Below, in pieces: positions 23,732-34,855 of a DNA stretch of 64,000 bases (within the stretch, counting starts at the first letter, position 1; every line of letters starts with the position of its first letter). The notes under the pieces are model-generated. The model saw only the letters and a list, made by a program, of their open reading frames with translations, was not told where the DNA came from and did no database searches. The translations under genes and the position numbers were made by a program. The stretch is from Lonicera japonica (Eukaryota; Streptophyta; Magnoliopsida; Dipsacales; Caprifoliaceae): the NCBI GenBank assembly GCA_021464415.1, contig CM038468.1:744001-808000 (forward strand), in the 5' to 3' direction.

Positions 23732-26700
23732 CGTCGCCAGGTGTGGTGACATGTTTCCTAAAGCACCACCTGCTTCAAGACGATATTATCGAACCCAGCC
23801 GAATGATCATGCGAAGTCTGAGGCGGAAAACGAAGAGTGTGAGGGAGCCTCACTTGGTGCTTATCAGGGACAATTCATGCATTCTTGCAACATGGTGACA
23901 ATAGAAGAAGTTCTCCAACAAAAAGAGAAGGTGGAATCAACCTCGAAAAGAAGAGCAGGTGTTGGGAATAGCCTTCAGGGAAATGGGTTAATATATGTTG
24001 ACATTAAGATCAACGAGAAACTAATTCGGGATGTGGTGGACATAGGCGTGACTCTAAACTATTTGGGGAGTACTGAAGTTGAACGGTTAGGCCTTATCTT
24101 GGAGAAACTAATGGATTGTGTGAAGGCTATTAATTCGGCTGCTCAACCTACCGCTGGAATAGTGAAATATGTGTTAATGAAACAGGTCCTTACGAAGGGA
24201 GAACTAATTTCTCAGTCGTGGTGATGGACGACTTCAAAATTATACTAGGGTTAAAGTTCTTAAAAGAAACTAAGGTCAGCATTATGCCCAGCACTAATAG
24301 CCTCATGATGCTTTGTAAAAATCCATGTATCATCCCGGTGATGACCCCATCAAATAGTGGGAAGTTTTTATCGGCGATCCAATTGAAGAAGAGCCTCAAG
24401 CACAACAATCCCACTTTTGTGGCTGCACTGAAATGGGATGAAATCAAAGGTGACATCAGGATCCCTGCCGAAATTCATTTGTCAATTGTTAACCAAGTTT
24501 AAAAATGTGATACACGATAACCTTCCAAAGAAGTTACTTCTCCGTCGGGAAGTAGATCATCAAATTGAACTGGTGTTGGGTGCCAAGCCTCAAGTTCTAG
24601 CAACTTACTAAATGTCCCAACCTAAACTGGCCGAACTTTGAAAACAGCTAAAGGAACTATTGGATCCGGGTTTAATGTAACCAGCCAAATCACCATACGG
24701 GGCCCATGTCCTCTTTCAGATGAGATAAAACGATTCCTTAAGAATGTGTGTCGACTATCGAGCTCTCAACAAGGCAACCATAAGGAATAACTATCCTTTT
24801 CCTCTAGTGACCGATTGCTTCGATCAACTCAACTGGGCAAAAGTATTCATAAAGCTTGATCTCTGATTCGGGTATTAGCAAGTGCGTATCGCCATAAGTG
24901 ATAAGGGAAAAATCACGTCCATCACAAGATATGAAGCTTATGAATTTCTTATTATGCCATTTGGGCTCACTAATGCTCTAACCACCTTCAGCACTCTAAT
25001 GAATTAGGTTCTGAGGGACTACTTTGATGATTTTGCTGTGGTTTATCTCGACGACATTGTTATTTATAGTGAAAGTATGGAGGAGCACGAAGAGCATCCG
25101 AGGAGGGTATTTGAAAGACTCCGAAAGCATCTGTTGTATCTCAAGTTGTCAAAGTGCCCTTTTGCGCAGAAACGTATCAAGTTTTTGGGCCACATCATTG
25201 AGTAAGGAATATTGCAAATGGATCTGATTAAGGTCAAGGTTATCCAGGAGTGGTAGGCACCTAATAATGTGTCAGAAACTCTGTTCTTTCCTATGACTGG
25301 CTATTTACTATAAGAAGTTTGTGAAATACTAGTCAGGTATCGCAATGCCCTTAACAGAACTCTTGAAAAAGTCAAAAATTTAGGATTGGTCGATGGGGTG
25401 CCAAGCTACCTTTGATGCTCTGAAGAATGCCATGTCTGAAGATCCCGTTCTTACTCTGCCGAATGTGACCAAGCCGTTCGAAGTGTACACGGATGAGTTG
25501 GATGTGGCTCTAGGAGGGGTATTAATGCAAAAAAGTCATCTAGTAGCACACGAGAGTCGGAAGCTCAACTACGTGGAAAGTAGGTAATCTGCCCACGAGA
25601 AAGAGTTATTCGCGTTTGTCTATTGTTTGAGGTTATGAAGGCATTATCTCTTCGGTTCTCGATTTCTTGTGAGGATGGATAACACTGCAGTTAGCCACTT
25701 TCTTATTCAACCGAATTTGAGTTTTAAACAAGCAACGTGGCAGGAGTTACTAGCTGAATTCAACTTCTGGCTGGAGTACGAAGCGAGTTTGACCAACAAA
25801 GTAGCAGATGCTTTAAGCCATATAGTTGAGTTCAAGTAACCGGCTAACGCGTTCCTCAATGCCATTCTTCGAATCGACAGTCAAGTATCCACTGAAATCC
25901 AAAGTAAAATCAAGGACGCACCACTGCAAGATCCTGTTTCTACTTAACTATTGAAGATGATTAAAAAGGGGAAGATGCGGCAATTTTGGTTAGACAACCG
26001 GCTCATTTTAACAAAGGGAAATATCATTTTTGTTCCTCAAGTAGGGGAGTTGAGGAGTACTTTTATTTGAGAATGCCATGATACATTATGGGCAGGACAC
26101 CCTAGTAAAGAAAGGACATTGGCCCTCCTCAAGAAAGGTTACTACTAGCCCAAATGGAAGACGATGTGGAGAACTATGTTTGAACTTGCTTAATTTGTCA
26201 ATAAGACAAGATTGAGTGAAAACAACCAGCAGGGTTACTAAAACCTCTACCCATCCCAGAACGACCTTGGGAGAGCATTTATCTCTATTTCATATTAGGT
26301 TTGCTTAAAGTGGGAGACTTGACAACTATCATTGTGGTCATTGATCGATCTTCGAAGAATGCCACATTTATTCTAGTTCCAAAGAACAAGTCTGGTGAGG
26401 AGTTTGCATAACTATTCTTCAAGTATGTGGTTAAGTATTGGGAATTCCTCAGAATATTGTTAATGATCGGGCTCACGGTTCACGGAAAACTTTTGGAAGG
26501 AACTCTTCAAGATTCTCGGTTCCAGTTTGTGTATGAGCTCCAGTTACCACCCTCAATATGATGGACAGACCAAAAGATACAATGCAATGCTCGTGTAATA
26601 TTTGTGCCACTTCGCCAGTGCAACATAACAGAATTGGGTCAAGTTATTGGACGTGGCTCAACTGTGCTTCAACGTCCAAAAGAACTCCGGGACAGGTAAT

Positions 26701-27335
26701 AGTGCCTTCGAAATTGTGATAGGACAACAACCAATCCTTCCTCACATCGCTAACTCGTTACCAGCTTCGAAGTCCCCGAAAGCCCATAATTTCTCTGAAG
26801 TGTGGAAGCAGAATATCGAGTTGACTCGTTCGCACCTAGAGAAAGTCACTCATTGGATGAAGAAACACACAGATCAGAAAAGACGACCATTAAAGTTCCA
26901 GATATGAGATTTCGTAATAGTGAAGCTCTTCTCACAAGATAGGAAATTCTTGAGGGGTCGAGACCCATGCCTTCTGCAAAAGTATGAGGGGCCGCTCAAG
27001 ATTGTGAAGAAGATCGGGAAAGTTGCTTATCAGATTAATCCCCCTAGTTGGCTGAAGGTTCACCCAGTATTTCATGTCAGCATGCTGAAATTGTACTTTG
27101 CTGATACTACCGATCCATCCTGATGAGAGTCTGGCCGTCCAGGGTTAAAGAAAAAAGCATAAGGGAAGTTAGTGGAAGCCATCCTGAGTGACCGGGTTGT
27201 GACAACATCCCACAAACAACACTAAGAGTTTTTAGTCAAATGAGTAGGAAGAGATCCAAAGGAGAACACTTGGGAAAAAGCGCCAGACCTATCTGCCTTT
27301 CAGGACCAGATTACTATATACCTCAACAAGTTGAC
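23732..27335 (+). pseudogene. Chromovirus gag C-terminus and pol with chromodomain, broken
   Basis: This continues the chromovirus after the insertion. The protease-like segment at about 23985-24210 has VVDIGVTLNYLG, where the expected catalytic D-T/S-G is altered to D-I-G. RT includes RVCVDYRALNKATIRNNYPF and the catalytic YLDD (25044-25055, VVYLDDIVIYS). RNase H includes KPFEVYTDELDVALGGVLMQ and MDNTAVSHF. Integrase remains include the core and YEGPLKIVKKIGKVAYQIN, LKVHPVFHVSMLKLY. A chromodomain follows at about 27160-27330 (VGRDPKENTWEKAPDLSAFQ), where family members recognise modified histones and guide integration. Many stops and shifts mean no function remains. Confidence 0.88.
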
Positions 27336-27353
27336 GAGGGCGTCAACAACTTT

Positions 27354-27365
27354 GGTAGGGGAGGA
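27354..27365 (+). promoter_or_regulatory. Polypurine tract of the chromovirus
   Basis: GGTAGGGGAGGA lies immediately before the 3' LTR and is the expected plus-strand primer position. Confidence 0.7.
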
Positions 27366-27937
27366 TGTCATAGGGTGCCTCCCTATAGCACCCATGACCG
27401 ACTACACTTCAAGGACACCGTGCCCACCCCTGAGCACAACACGACCCAATAAGCCATCCATTATCATTATTAGCATCATCAAGTTATTGCCCTTATGTCT
27501 CGGCTCGTTTTTTGGAGAAGTGTCTTCTCAAATGTAAATATGTTTCCATGTAAATAGCTCTAGGAATTTACTTTGTATTCGTTTGAATTTCCTTTGTAAC
27601 TGATTTCTTGTAACTTATGTGAGTCAACATGCACTAATACAACTTTGGTATTTTCATTAAGTGGTTATTTGTGGGGATAAGATTATCTACTTCACATTCG
27701 AGTTGCCTACCATGTTTCAAGCTCTTACTTTCTTCTTTCAAGTTGTAATAGCTTTGCATGTAATCAAGTCTCTTGTAATGAAGTAATTTCTATTTATGCT
27801 CAAGCTCTTTTTTAAATTTTTGTTGTTGCACGTTGGTTGTTGAATATAAATAATTTTCTATTGAACTTGACTGGGCTAACGGTTAGTCCTATCGATCACG
27901 CGGCCTCCTTTGAATAGTCAAAGGACGCCCCGTGACA
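27366..27937 (+). repeat. 3' LTR of the chromovirus
   Basis: The 572-bp LTR starts TGTCATAGGGTGCC and ends GCCCCGTGACA, with intact TG..CA ends that form a short inverted repeat. It is followed by the CAGCG duplication. Confidence 0.9.
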
Positions 27938-27942
27938 CAGCG

Positions 27943-28857
27943 GCATGCCGCTTTGCTAGGCTAGATGAAAGAATAATTATAGTCACTTTCACATTTGTTT
28001 CTGGACTAAATTGATGAATTTCACAATGTAAAAATAGTAGTGGCTTGTGAGAATTGAAATAATGTAAGAGCGTGAGACTCAGAGGGTGCAAACTTCATTC
28101 AATCATAGATCAGAAAGCAGTATATGTAAGATAGAAATTATTGTGTTATCTGGCAGACTTATGTGTTATACTTAAGCTTGGCAATATTTCTTATTTTCTC
28201 TTAAACTTTGTTATGATATATACCAAAGTTAATGATTAGCTATATACTTCTACTTGTACAGGATAATGTGATGAAGGATCTTCATTTACAAGAAAATTAT
28301 GTTGAAAGCATTAAAGATGTATTGAATGGGGTCCTAATACATTATATATATATTAGCTTTCACAGCAACCCGGGTGAGGATATTCTAAATTCTTGAGAAC
28401 TCAATTGGATTTATTTGCCTGCTGGTATATGCACCTGAAATATTTATTTTACCATCCATTTTCTAAAGAAAATATAATCATAGTTGTATTGTATTTATAT
28501 TTTAACTATTTTTCTTAATGATGTCAAGAAGCTTTTCCCCGACACTTTTCCTACAATCTAGGGTGGCAAATTTGAATATGTGAACAACAAATCCAAAGTG
28601 CAAATGCATAAAATAAAACATTGTCATGAGCCAAAATTTGTAGCTTAACTCTACCATGCATGTGTGTCCTTGACTAGGGGCATCTGAATAGGTTGTGCTT
28701 GTGTCTCATACACCCTTGATATTTTTTATCCATGGGCTAAAAGTGTTGGACTTTTGATTTGTAGCTTAGTTATGTATTCAAACAGAATTTGTAGCTTAGC
28801 TTAACTTTTGATTTGTATATTGTACTTACTAAACAGAGAGAAATTTGGACTTCCGAG
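27943..28857. other. Spacer between two transposons, nothing recognised
   Basis: AT-rich sequence without a supported gene. It is the continuation of the pre-insertion locus that ends at 17142. Confidence 0.35.
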
Positions 28858-28860
28858 TAA

Positions 28861-29207
28861 GAGCATCCACAGTGGGTATGCTAAACCACGTCCACACCAG
28901 AGATAAACTTAGTTGTTTATGGTAGAGACTAGCCAAACTCACCATACGCTTAAATTTTACTCAAACGGGTCTGCCTTACTTGTATAGGTTAAAAGGGTGT
29001 GCTTTCATATGAAAAAAATAAATAATCATATGAGTGCCCCTTACTCGTATGGCACTTTCTTTATTTTTATTTTTTAGCTTATGCACCATACGGGTGTACC
29101 AAGCTCGTATGGTTATTTTTTGTACCATACCCGCTATTGCCTCTAAAAAACTTGGTGTTATATTTGTAAATTTGGAAATCAGTTTTAAAAGCACGATGTG
29201 GATGCTC
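28861..29207. mobile_element. Tourist-like MITE, TSD TAA
   Basis: The 347-bp element starts GAGCATCCACA and ends TGTGGATGCTC, with TAA at 28858-28860 and 29208-29210. The interior carries several CATACG/CGTATG-type inverted motifs. Its TIR is related to, but distinct from, the MITE at 14292. No coding capacity. Confidence 0.85.
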
Positions 29208-29245
29208 TAAACAAACATGGCTTAGATATAAGCCTATAAGCAATT

Positions 29246-29421
29246 TGTGAGGATCAAGCGCTTACCACTGCGCCAAAAGCTATAGCTGTTAGCGAAAGCG
29301 CAACTTTATTTCCTTGTACCCAACGACCATTAGAGCGCCATGGCATTAGATAACCTGCACACCGGATATACCCTCCGGATTCACCACGGAGAGGAGCGCA
29401 ATTGTGGATTTACCTCCAACA
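29246..29421 (-). repeat. 3' LTR of the gag-only element (176 bp)
   Basis: Nearly identical to 31281-31456. On the minus strand its last part includes TGGCGCAGTGGTAAGCG (29259-29275), which resembles a Pol III A box. Confidence 0.9.
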
Positions 29422-29423
29422 AT

Positions 29424-29437
29424 CCCCCCCCCCCCCC
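29424..29437 (-). promoter_or_regulatory. G14 polypurine tract of the gag-only element
   Basis: A run of 14 C on the plus strand (G on the element strand) lies two bases from the 3' LTR at the PPT position. The homopolymer length may not be exact in the assembly. Confidence 0.6.
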
Positions 29438-29453
29438 ACAATGGAGCGCCCCA

Positions 29454-29485
29454 GGTATCGAACCCGTGACCTCCTTGATACCAAT
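29454..29485 (-). repeat. Second PBS-like and tRNA B-box-like module
   Basis: On the minus strand ATTGGTATCAA (29475-29485) is followed by a B-box-like GGTTCGATACC (29454-29464). This repeats the PBS motif of the 5' end close to the 3' LTR. It suggests that the internal 3' end came from another short element or a tRNA-related sequence. Confidence 0.55.
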
Positions 29486-30113
29486 TGTTGGTCAGATTTC
29501 AACCCTAGAGGGGGGTGAATAGGGTTTTTAAAACTTAATGCGGAATTTAAAAACTTTTCTAACAATGTTTAAGTAAAACAAATTTACAAAACAAATTATC
29601 AAGGAATGCAATCAAATAAACAATCAAGCACAAGAGCAAATAATTAAGCAATCTCAAACAATTTAAACAATCAATAATAAAGAGATTGAGTTAGAAAGAT
29701 TGAACCGATTTGAAGTCCAAGGCTTTTTGTCCACACGGTTTTGGTTTACCAAACCATAATCCGCGCTCGGTTAGTTCCCCGAGAATTTTCACTAAAATCA
29801 ATCTCCTTCCGGGTGAAGATCAAACCCCTACAAGTGTAATTCTTCTCACTACACTCTTTACAAATATTGCTTGACCACAATATTCCCACAAGAATCTCTC
29901 TCTTGCTAACCTTGTGAAATTTACCTTTCACAATATCTAAACAAGAATTTACCGTCTTGTTTTTCCTATGAGATTTACCTCTCACAATTGAATACTAAAT
30001 TATTTGGTGATTCACACCAATTTACAATAACTCTCAAGTGTTTAAAAGAATACAATTGAAGCTTACACTAGAGTTACTTGATTGATCAAGATTTGTAGCT
30101 CAAAAAGAATGAT

Positions 30114-31223
30114 TCATCGATGAGGAAATGATTTGTATGCCTCCTCATCTTTTGCCATAAGGCAAAGGTGTGCCGTTTCTTCATCACTTAACTCAATATC
30201 GGATTCGTCTTCTTCCGATTCGCTTGAAATTTCTTTGAAAGCATGCTTCAATCTTTTGTATAGCTCTTCCCTCTTTGCTTTCTTCTCTCTTTTCTCTTCT
30301 TTTCTAACCGGACAATTTGATTTGTAATGTCCCGATTTTTGACAATGAAAGCACTTCCTTTCCTCATTATCAACTTTAGGAAGAGTTGATCTATCATCAA
30401 AGTTCTTTGAGGATGAGGGATAGTTGTTGATCTTCCCTTGGGAGTACTTCTTCTTTGCTAGGAATTTCTCAAATTTTCTAGAGAGAAGTGCCATGTCTCC
30501 ATTTCTTTTAGTTGAGCTATGATATCATATTGTCATTGGATTTACTTTCTCTCATCCTTCTTCTCTTTGCAACTCCTTCTCATGGGTTTTAAGAGAACCC
30601 AAGAGCTCATCCATGCTAAGAGTTTTGAGATTCTTAGCTTCTTGAATTGCCGTCACCTTAGGTCTCCATTTCGTTGGAAGAATCCTAAGAATTTTTCAAA
30701 TTTTCTCTTCATTAGAGTAAACCTTGCCAAGAAGGTCCAAAGCGTTAGTGAGAATAGAAAATCGACTATACATGGAAGCAAGTGATTCGTTAGGCTCCAT
30801 TTTAAACAATTCATAATCATGGACAAGAATATTAATATTGTCCTCCTTCACTTGTGAGGTTCCTTCATAGGTAACCTCAAGCTTATCCCAAATCTTTTTT
30901 GCCGTTTTGCAACTAGAGATTTTGTTGTATTCATCCATAGTCAAAGCACACTGTAATGAATTTAAAGCTTTAGCATTGAATTGAATTTTTCTAATATCAT
31001 GCTCATTGTATTCGGATATAGACTTGGGAATAACATTTCCCATTTCGTCGGTTTTTGTAATTTCATAAGGTCCAATAAGTGTAACCTTCCATTGTTCAAA
31101 ATCATTAGCTTGTAAAAATGTACACATTCTATTTTTCCAATAACTATAATTTTTGCCATCAAACAATGGTGGTATATAAGTAGAAGCACCTTCGGAAAGG
31201 CCGGTTCCTTGATAATAAGACAT
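30114..31223 (-). pseudogene. Copia-type gag polyprotein (UBN2-like) with CCHC knuckle, broken
   Basis: I start at the ATG of MSYYQGTGLSEGASTYIPPL (31223) because upstream codons overlap the PBS and LTR. The N-terminal part has FDGKNYSYWKNRMCTFLQAN, the usual start of copia-type gag (DUF4219-like). The UBN2-like region follows with CKTAKKIWDKLEVTYEGT and YSRFSILTNAL. A CX2CX4HX4C knuckle, CFHCQKSGHYKSNC, is at about 30350. The C-terminal part is highly charged and ends at 30114. The frame is the same throughout but is cut by a TGA at 30693-30695 and by at least two further stops between 30500 and 30560. Confidence 0.85.
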
Positions 31224-31268
31224 GATCGAAGACTCTAAGATTGAGAAATCAAAAACAAGAGTACAACG

Positions 31269-31280
31269 TCTGATACCAAT
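31269..31280 (-). promoter_or_regulatory. Primer binding site of the gag-only element
   Basis: On the element strand ATTGGTATCAGA directly follows the 5' LTR and matches the initiator-Met tRNA PBS pattern. Confidence 0.78.
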
Positions 31281-31456
31281 TGTGAGGATCAAGCGCTTAC
31301 CACTGCGCCAAAAGCTATAGCTGTTAGCGAAGGCGCAACTTTATTTCCTTGTACCCAACGACCATTAGAGCGCCATGGCATTAGATAACCTGCATACCGG
31401 ATATACCATCCGGATTCACCACGGAGAGGAGCGCAATTGTGGATTTACTTCCAACA
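31281..31456 (-). repeat. 5' LTR of the gag-only element (176 bp)
   Basis: On the minus strand it begins TGTTGGAAGTAAATCC and ends GATCCTCACA. It is nearly identical to 29246-29421. Confidence 0.9.
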
Positions 31457-31461
31457 CAATT

Positions 31462-33383
31462 CTTAGGGGAAAAATTGTAGGCAAACTTTGGTATGTGATG
31501 AAAATCGTACTATCAGTAGATAGGAATGAGTGTTAGATATAGGATAGGCTTTTATATTTTCTTTTTAAAAATTCTAGTCAAGAACTAAAGCAGAATTTTT
31601 TATTAAGAAATAATTGTGGGCTACACAAACGGGGTAACCTTTCCAAAAGGGATTTGAAAATGCTTCTGATGGGTTCAAGCCTGCATCCCCGCCGCCCTCA
31701 AGCTCTTTTCCAAAGACTTGCTTTCACTTTGGATTTGCCATTGCCTCCATAACCATACCCAAAGGATTAATTCAATTGGTCCTGACGAGTTTGATCCTTG
31801 CCCATTTGTTGAGAAATGAGCAGTGATACCATTTGAGCATTTGAGCTAGAGCTCGTTGTCATTTATTTAGCCCTAGTCCTATTATAATTAGGACTGGCTC
31901 ATCTTTTATACCATTTTATGCTAGGTTATATGACAGATAACAAGGTTCTTCGAGCTATGGCCTGTGGCCATTCGTAATTGAGGTATATACTTGATTTGGG
32001 TCAATTTTGTACTTCATGCTGCGAATTTGACAACTCATTTAAATTGGTGTTTCTAAACTGTCAATAAAAGTTCATTATAATTTCCTTTGAATTTTCGATA
32101 TCTAGCAAGCAAACATATTCTACGGTCCAGTCCGATGACTTATTCCTAACAAATGTTTTGGATTTTTTTTTGGCTAGTCCAATCTAAGTTCATTGAAACC
32201 TCATAAAAGTAACAACTACAATTGATCCTGGGTTAACGCATTCACACTTCTAGGCACCGAGCAATATTTTGAACAAAAAAAGGTTTTTAGTCATGTACTT
32301 ATCCTAAACATACAACCAACTGCACAATTAAGATTTATAAATGTGAACTTGTGCATTATGTCCTCTGGTGTTACATTTGGTCTCTTAATATTTTTTTCAC
32401 AATCAAGTGCGGATTTTCAGCAATAACTTTGGCAAAGGTGTATGGTTTTGAGAAGACTAGTCTACAGGTTCAAAAGAATGCCATTGTTATTATATACATA
32501 CAATTATTAAGTGCATAGTGGTCTAGAGTCAAATTACATTATTATTTTACCATCTTAATTTCCTTCTCTCTCTTATGAAGTAGGTGTTACTATGGAAGAT
32601 ATGAAGGTTCAAACACTTGGGCGTCTGATCCACAATGACAATGTGCGGTGATCGCTTGTGGAAGTTGAATGATTCGGCTAGGGTGATTGATGAATTTCTT
32701 CGTAGGAAACTTATTTCTAACTTGGATTGGTGTTTGTGCTTTTCATATATCGAAAATTTTGTTTACACAATATTATATGGTATCACTTCTTATGATTTGA
32801 TTTTTTGGTTTTTCAATGTGAAATCTAATGACTATATGTTTGGGGAAGATAATGGGATAATTGTAATAATGTATGTTGTGTGAATAGAGAAATGCCACTT
32901 ATTTGAAAGCATATGCAGGAGGAGCCAGCTAGGGCAAGAACAAATGAAATAGAGTACTTTATTTCACTTTTTCAAGAATCACTTTCTTACATAACTTTCT
33001 TTACGATTAAACAGACCCAAAGAATTTTAATACGTCAAACAAAATAGTAACAAAATAGTTTGAATCTAACAATTTTCATTATTTTCACTAAAGGATAGCC
33101 CATAGTAATGAGATCTTTTGGTTTGCGATTATTACCCGAAAGTTAAATAAAGAAACTTGTTACAATATTATTTACATAAACTTTTGATTGGAAAAATATT
33201 TACAAAAAATGTGAAGTCAACATATAAGCTTGTATGGTTGTAGTAAAAAACTTGGGAGATTATAAATAGAACAACATAAAAACTCTTGTATATATTTATA
33301 GAGGGCCTCCCCAATTTAAAAAAGAAACAAAAAAGAAGAAAATTACTCATTTCTTGTCTGACATTAATTCGCATATAAAACTA
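31462..33383. other. Spacer with one dispersed repeat copy
   Basis: No gene is supported. A dispersed repeat lies at 31571-31742. An open stretch near 32635-32883 has no recognised domain. Confidence 0.35.
31571..31742 (-). repeat. Dispersed repeat, SINE-like, diverged copy 1
   Basis: It aligns by eye with 50904-51132. Shared blocks include GGGATTTGAAA, GATGGGTTC, CCGCCCTC-type and GACTTGCTTTCA. On the minus strand CTTGAACCCATC resembles a B box. Ends are not defined. Confidence 0.5.
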
Positions 33384-33395
33384 TCAAATTATTTG

Positions 33396-33591
33396 AAACC
33401 ATAGCACAATAGAGTGGTATAATGGTCAGTCACCTTGGGCTCAGAAAATCGGGCTCAACTTGAAACTCCTCTTGCTAGCCACAAATCGGGGTCGACTTGA
33501 AACTCCTCTTGCTAGCCACCTCCGTGAAGGGGATTAGTCAAAGTGTGCGACGGCTGGCCTAAACATCTTTGACATAAATCAAAAAAAAAAT
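33396..33591 (+). mobile_element. tRNA-derived SINE with poly(A) and perfect 12-bp TSD
   Basis: The roughly 195-bp element lies between perfect copies of TCAAATTATTTG (33384-33395 and 33592-33603). It has an A-box-like GAGTGGTATAATGGTCAG near the 5' end, a degenerate B-box-like segment GGGGTCGACTTGAAAC, a body ending in GTGCGACGGCTGGCC..., and an A10 tail (33581-33590). A segment of about 33 bases ending CTCTTGCTAGCCAC is duplicated in tandem. The element is typical in size and layout for plant SINEs. Confidence 0.88.
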
Positions 33592-33603
33592 TCAAATTAT
33601 TTG

Positions 33604-34846
33604 TGATTGCTTCACAAAATAATTGTGAATTTAAATTCATGACTTCTTATTCAAAATCATACATTTTAACTACTACTTAACCAACTCATCTTGTGATTTC
33701 ACATCGTATTAAAAATGTAAATTGTATTAAGTTTATAAGGAATAATTTTACACACACATCCAGCGTGTCATGATTTTTGGTTGTTTTGTTAGAGTGAAGT
33801 ATAATTATTTTTAGGAAAAAACAATTCTTACATATAATTCTTAACACCTATTCTTACTGAATGTATTAAATGAGTTGTGTCCTTGTTGTATCTTATAAAT
33901 ATACAATCCATATTATACGTCCCGGTAAAAATATGTGGTAAAAATACCCGATAATAACATTACTCTTTATTTTCTTGGGCTAATGCGCAACTCGGAAGAA
34001 TTAAGAATCCGTTCAAACCCAATAATTACTTAGTTATTAACTAGCATCCCAATAACAACCCGGCCAATAATTACTTAGTTATTAATTGGCATCCCAATAA
34101 TTACTTAGTTATTAATTGGCATCCCAATAACAACCCAATAACTTAATGGTTCGGGCGAAAATTTACACCTCTAATTGGAAAAGCAATGATCCTATCGTGA
34201 TGAGTTTACAGTTAAGGTTATCTGCACGAACGCAATCTCTGTTGAATTAACTTTTTAAAGGTAGATTTGACATAATTTTAAGAAAACTAAATATTTTTTA
34301 GGATAATTATTTGTATGCAATTAACATATTCAAGTGATTAGAAGAGAGAAGACTGGAGTGTAAGGGCAAGTTCCGACTCGTAATTTATAAATATTCACAC
34401 GATCAACTACTTGAGTTTGGATTACAATTTACTAAATGCATGGTTCTATCAATTCTTTAGAATGGTGCTTCATATAAAGATGGAAAAACGGTCCAACTTA
34501 GCGGGGTTTTAACTTATTCTGACTCGAATGAGGTGTGTCCTTTTTCAACAGGCCAGGTTCAAATTCAAGTAAAATAAACTTGTTTACTTAAATTTGTTTT
34601 GGCTTGACCTGCCCCAAGTATAGTGTTTTTTCCTCCCTTTAATATTCATATAGTATCTTATGATTACACTTGGGTAGGATGGGTAAATGCCGGTCAAGAT
34701 GGATTTGGGTTTAAATGCACTACCAAGCATGCGGGTTTGGATTTTCTAATATAACATCCAACCTTGGATCAAATTGAATTCAAGTTTGACCAAAACTGAT
34801 CCATTGGCATCCTTCCCCGCATAAGAGTTTCTAAACTAAGGGGATA
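33604..34846. other. AT-rich spacer with a short tandem array
   Basis: No gene is seen. It contains the tandem repeat at 34021-34140 and otherwise AT-rich sequence. Confidence 0.35.
34021..34140. repeat. 30-bp/15-bp composite tandem repeat
   Basis: A 30-bp unit (AATAATTACTTAGTTATTAA plus ten bases) occurs three times at 34021, 34066 and 34096. A 15-bp spacer unit (AATAACAACCCGGCC-like) follows the first and third copies. The last two 30-bp copies are identical. Confidence 0.8.
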
Positions 34847-34855
34847 TATATTCAA

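Larger units (their letters stand above)
17148..27937 (+). mobile_element. Ty3/gypsy chromovirus, old, with nested insertions; TSD CAGCG
   Basis: Two direct LTRs (17148-17727 and 27366-27937) are flanked by CAGCG at 17143-17147 and 27938-27942. An initiator-Met-type PBS follows the 5' LTR and a purine-rich PPT precedes the 3' LTR. Domain order is gag, protease, RT, RNase H, integrase, chromodomain, which is the Ty3/gypsy order with a chromovirus C-terminus. The LTRs differ at many positions and the coding part has many stops, so the insertion is old. About 4.83 kb of its length is a foreign element inserted in gag, so the chromovirus itself is about 5.96 kb. The clade may be Galadriel or Reina by size, but I cannot settle it. 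Confidence 0.93.
29246..31456 (-). mobile_element. Compact gag-only LTR retroelement (TR-GAG-like), TSD CAATT
   Basis: The whole element is 2211 bp. It has two 176-bp direct repeats with TG..CA ends on the minus strand (TGTTGGA...CCTCACA) and is flanked by CAATT at 29241-29245 and 31457-31461. On the minus strand the order is LTR, PBS (ATTGGTATCAGA), copia-type gag with zinc knuckle, about 0.6 kb of non-coding sequence, a G14 polypurine tract, LTR. No protease, integrase, RT or RNase H is present. This fits the terminal-repeat-with-GAG class of non-autonomous plant elements. The LTRs are nearly identical, so the insertion looks young, though the gag already has stops. Confidence 0.9.

Noticed and set aside
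32635..32883. 82-codon open frame in spacer
   Set aside because: No recognisable family, AT-rich hydrophobic composition, likely chance.
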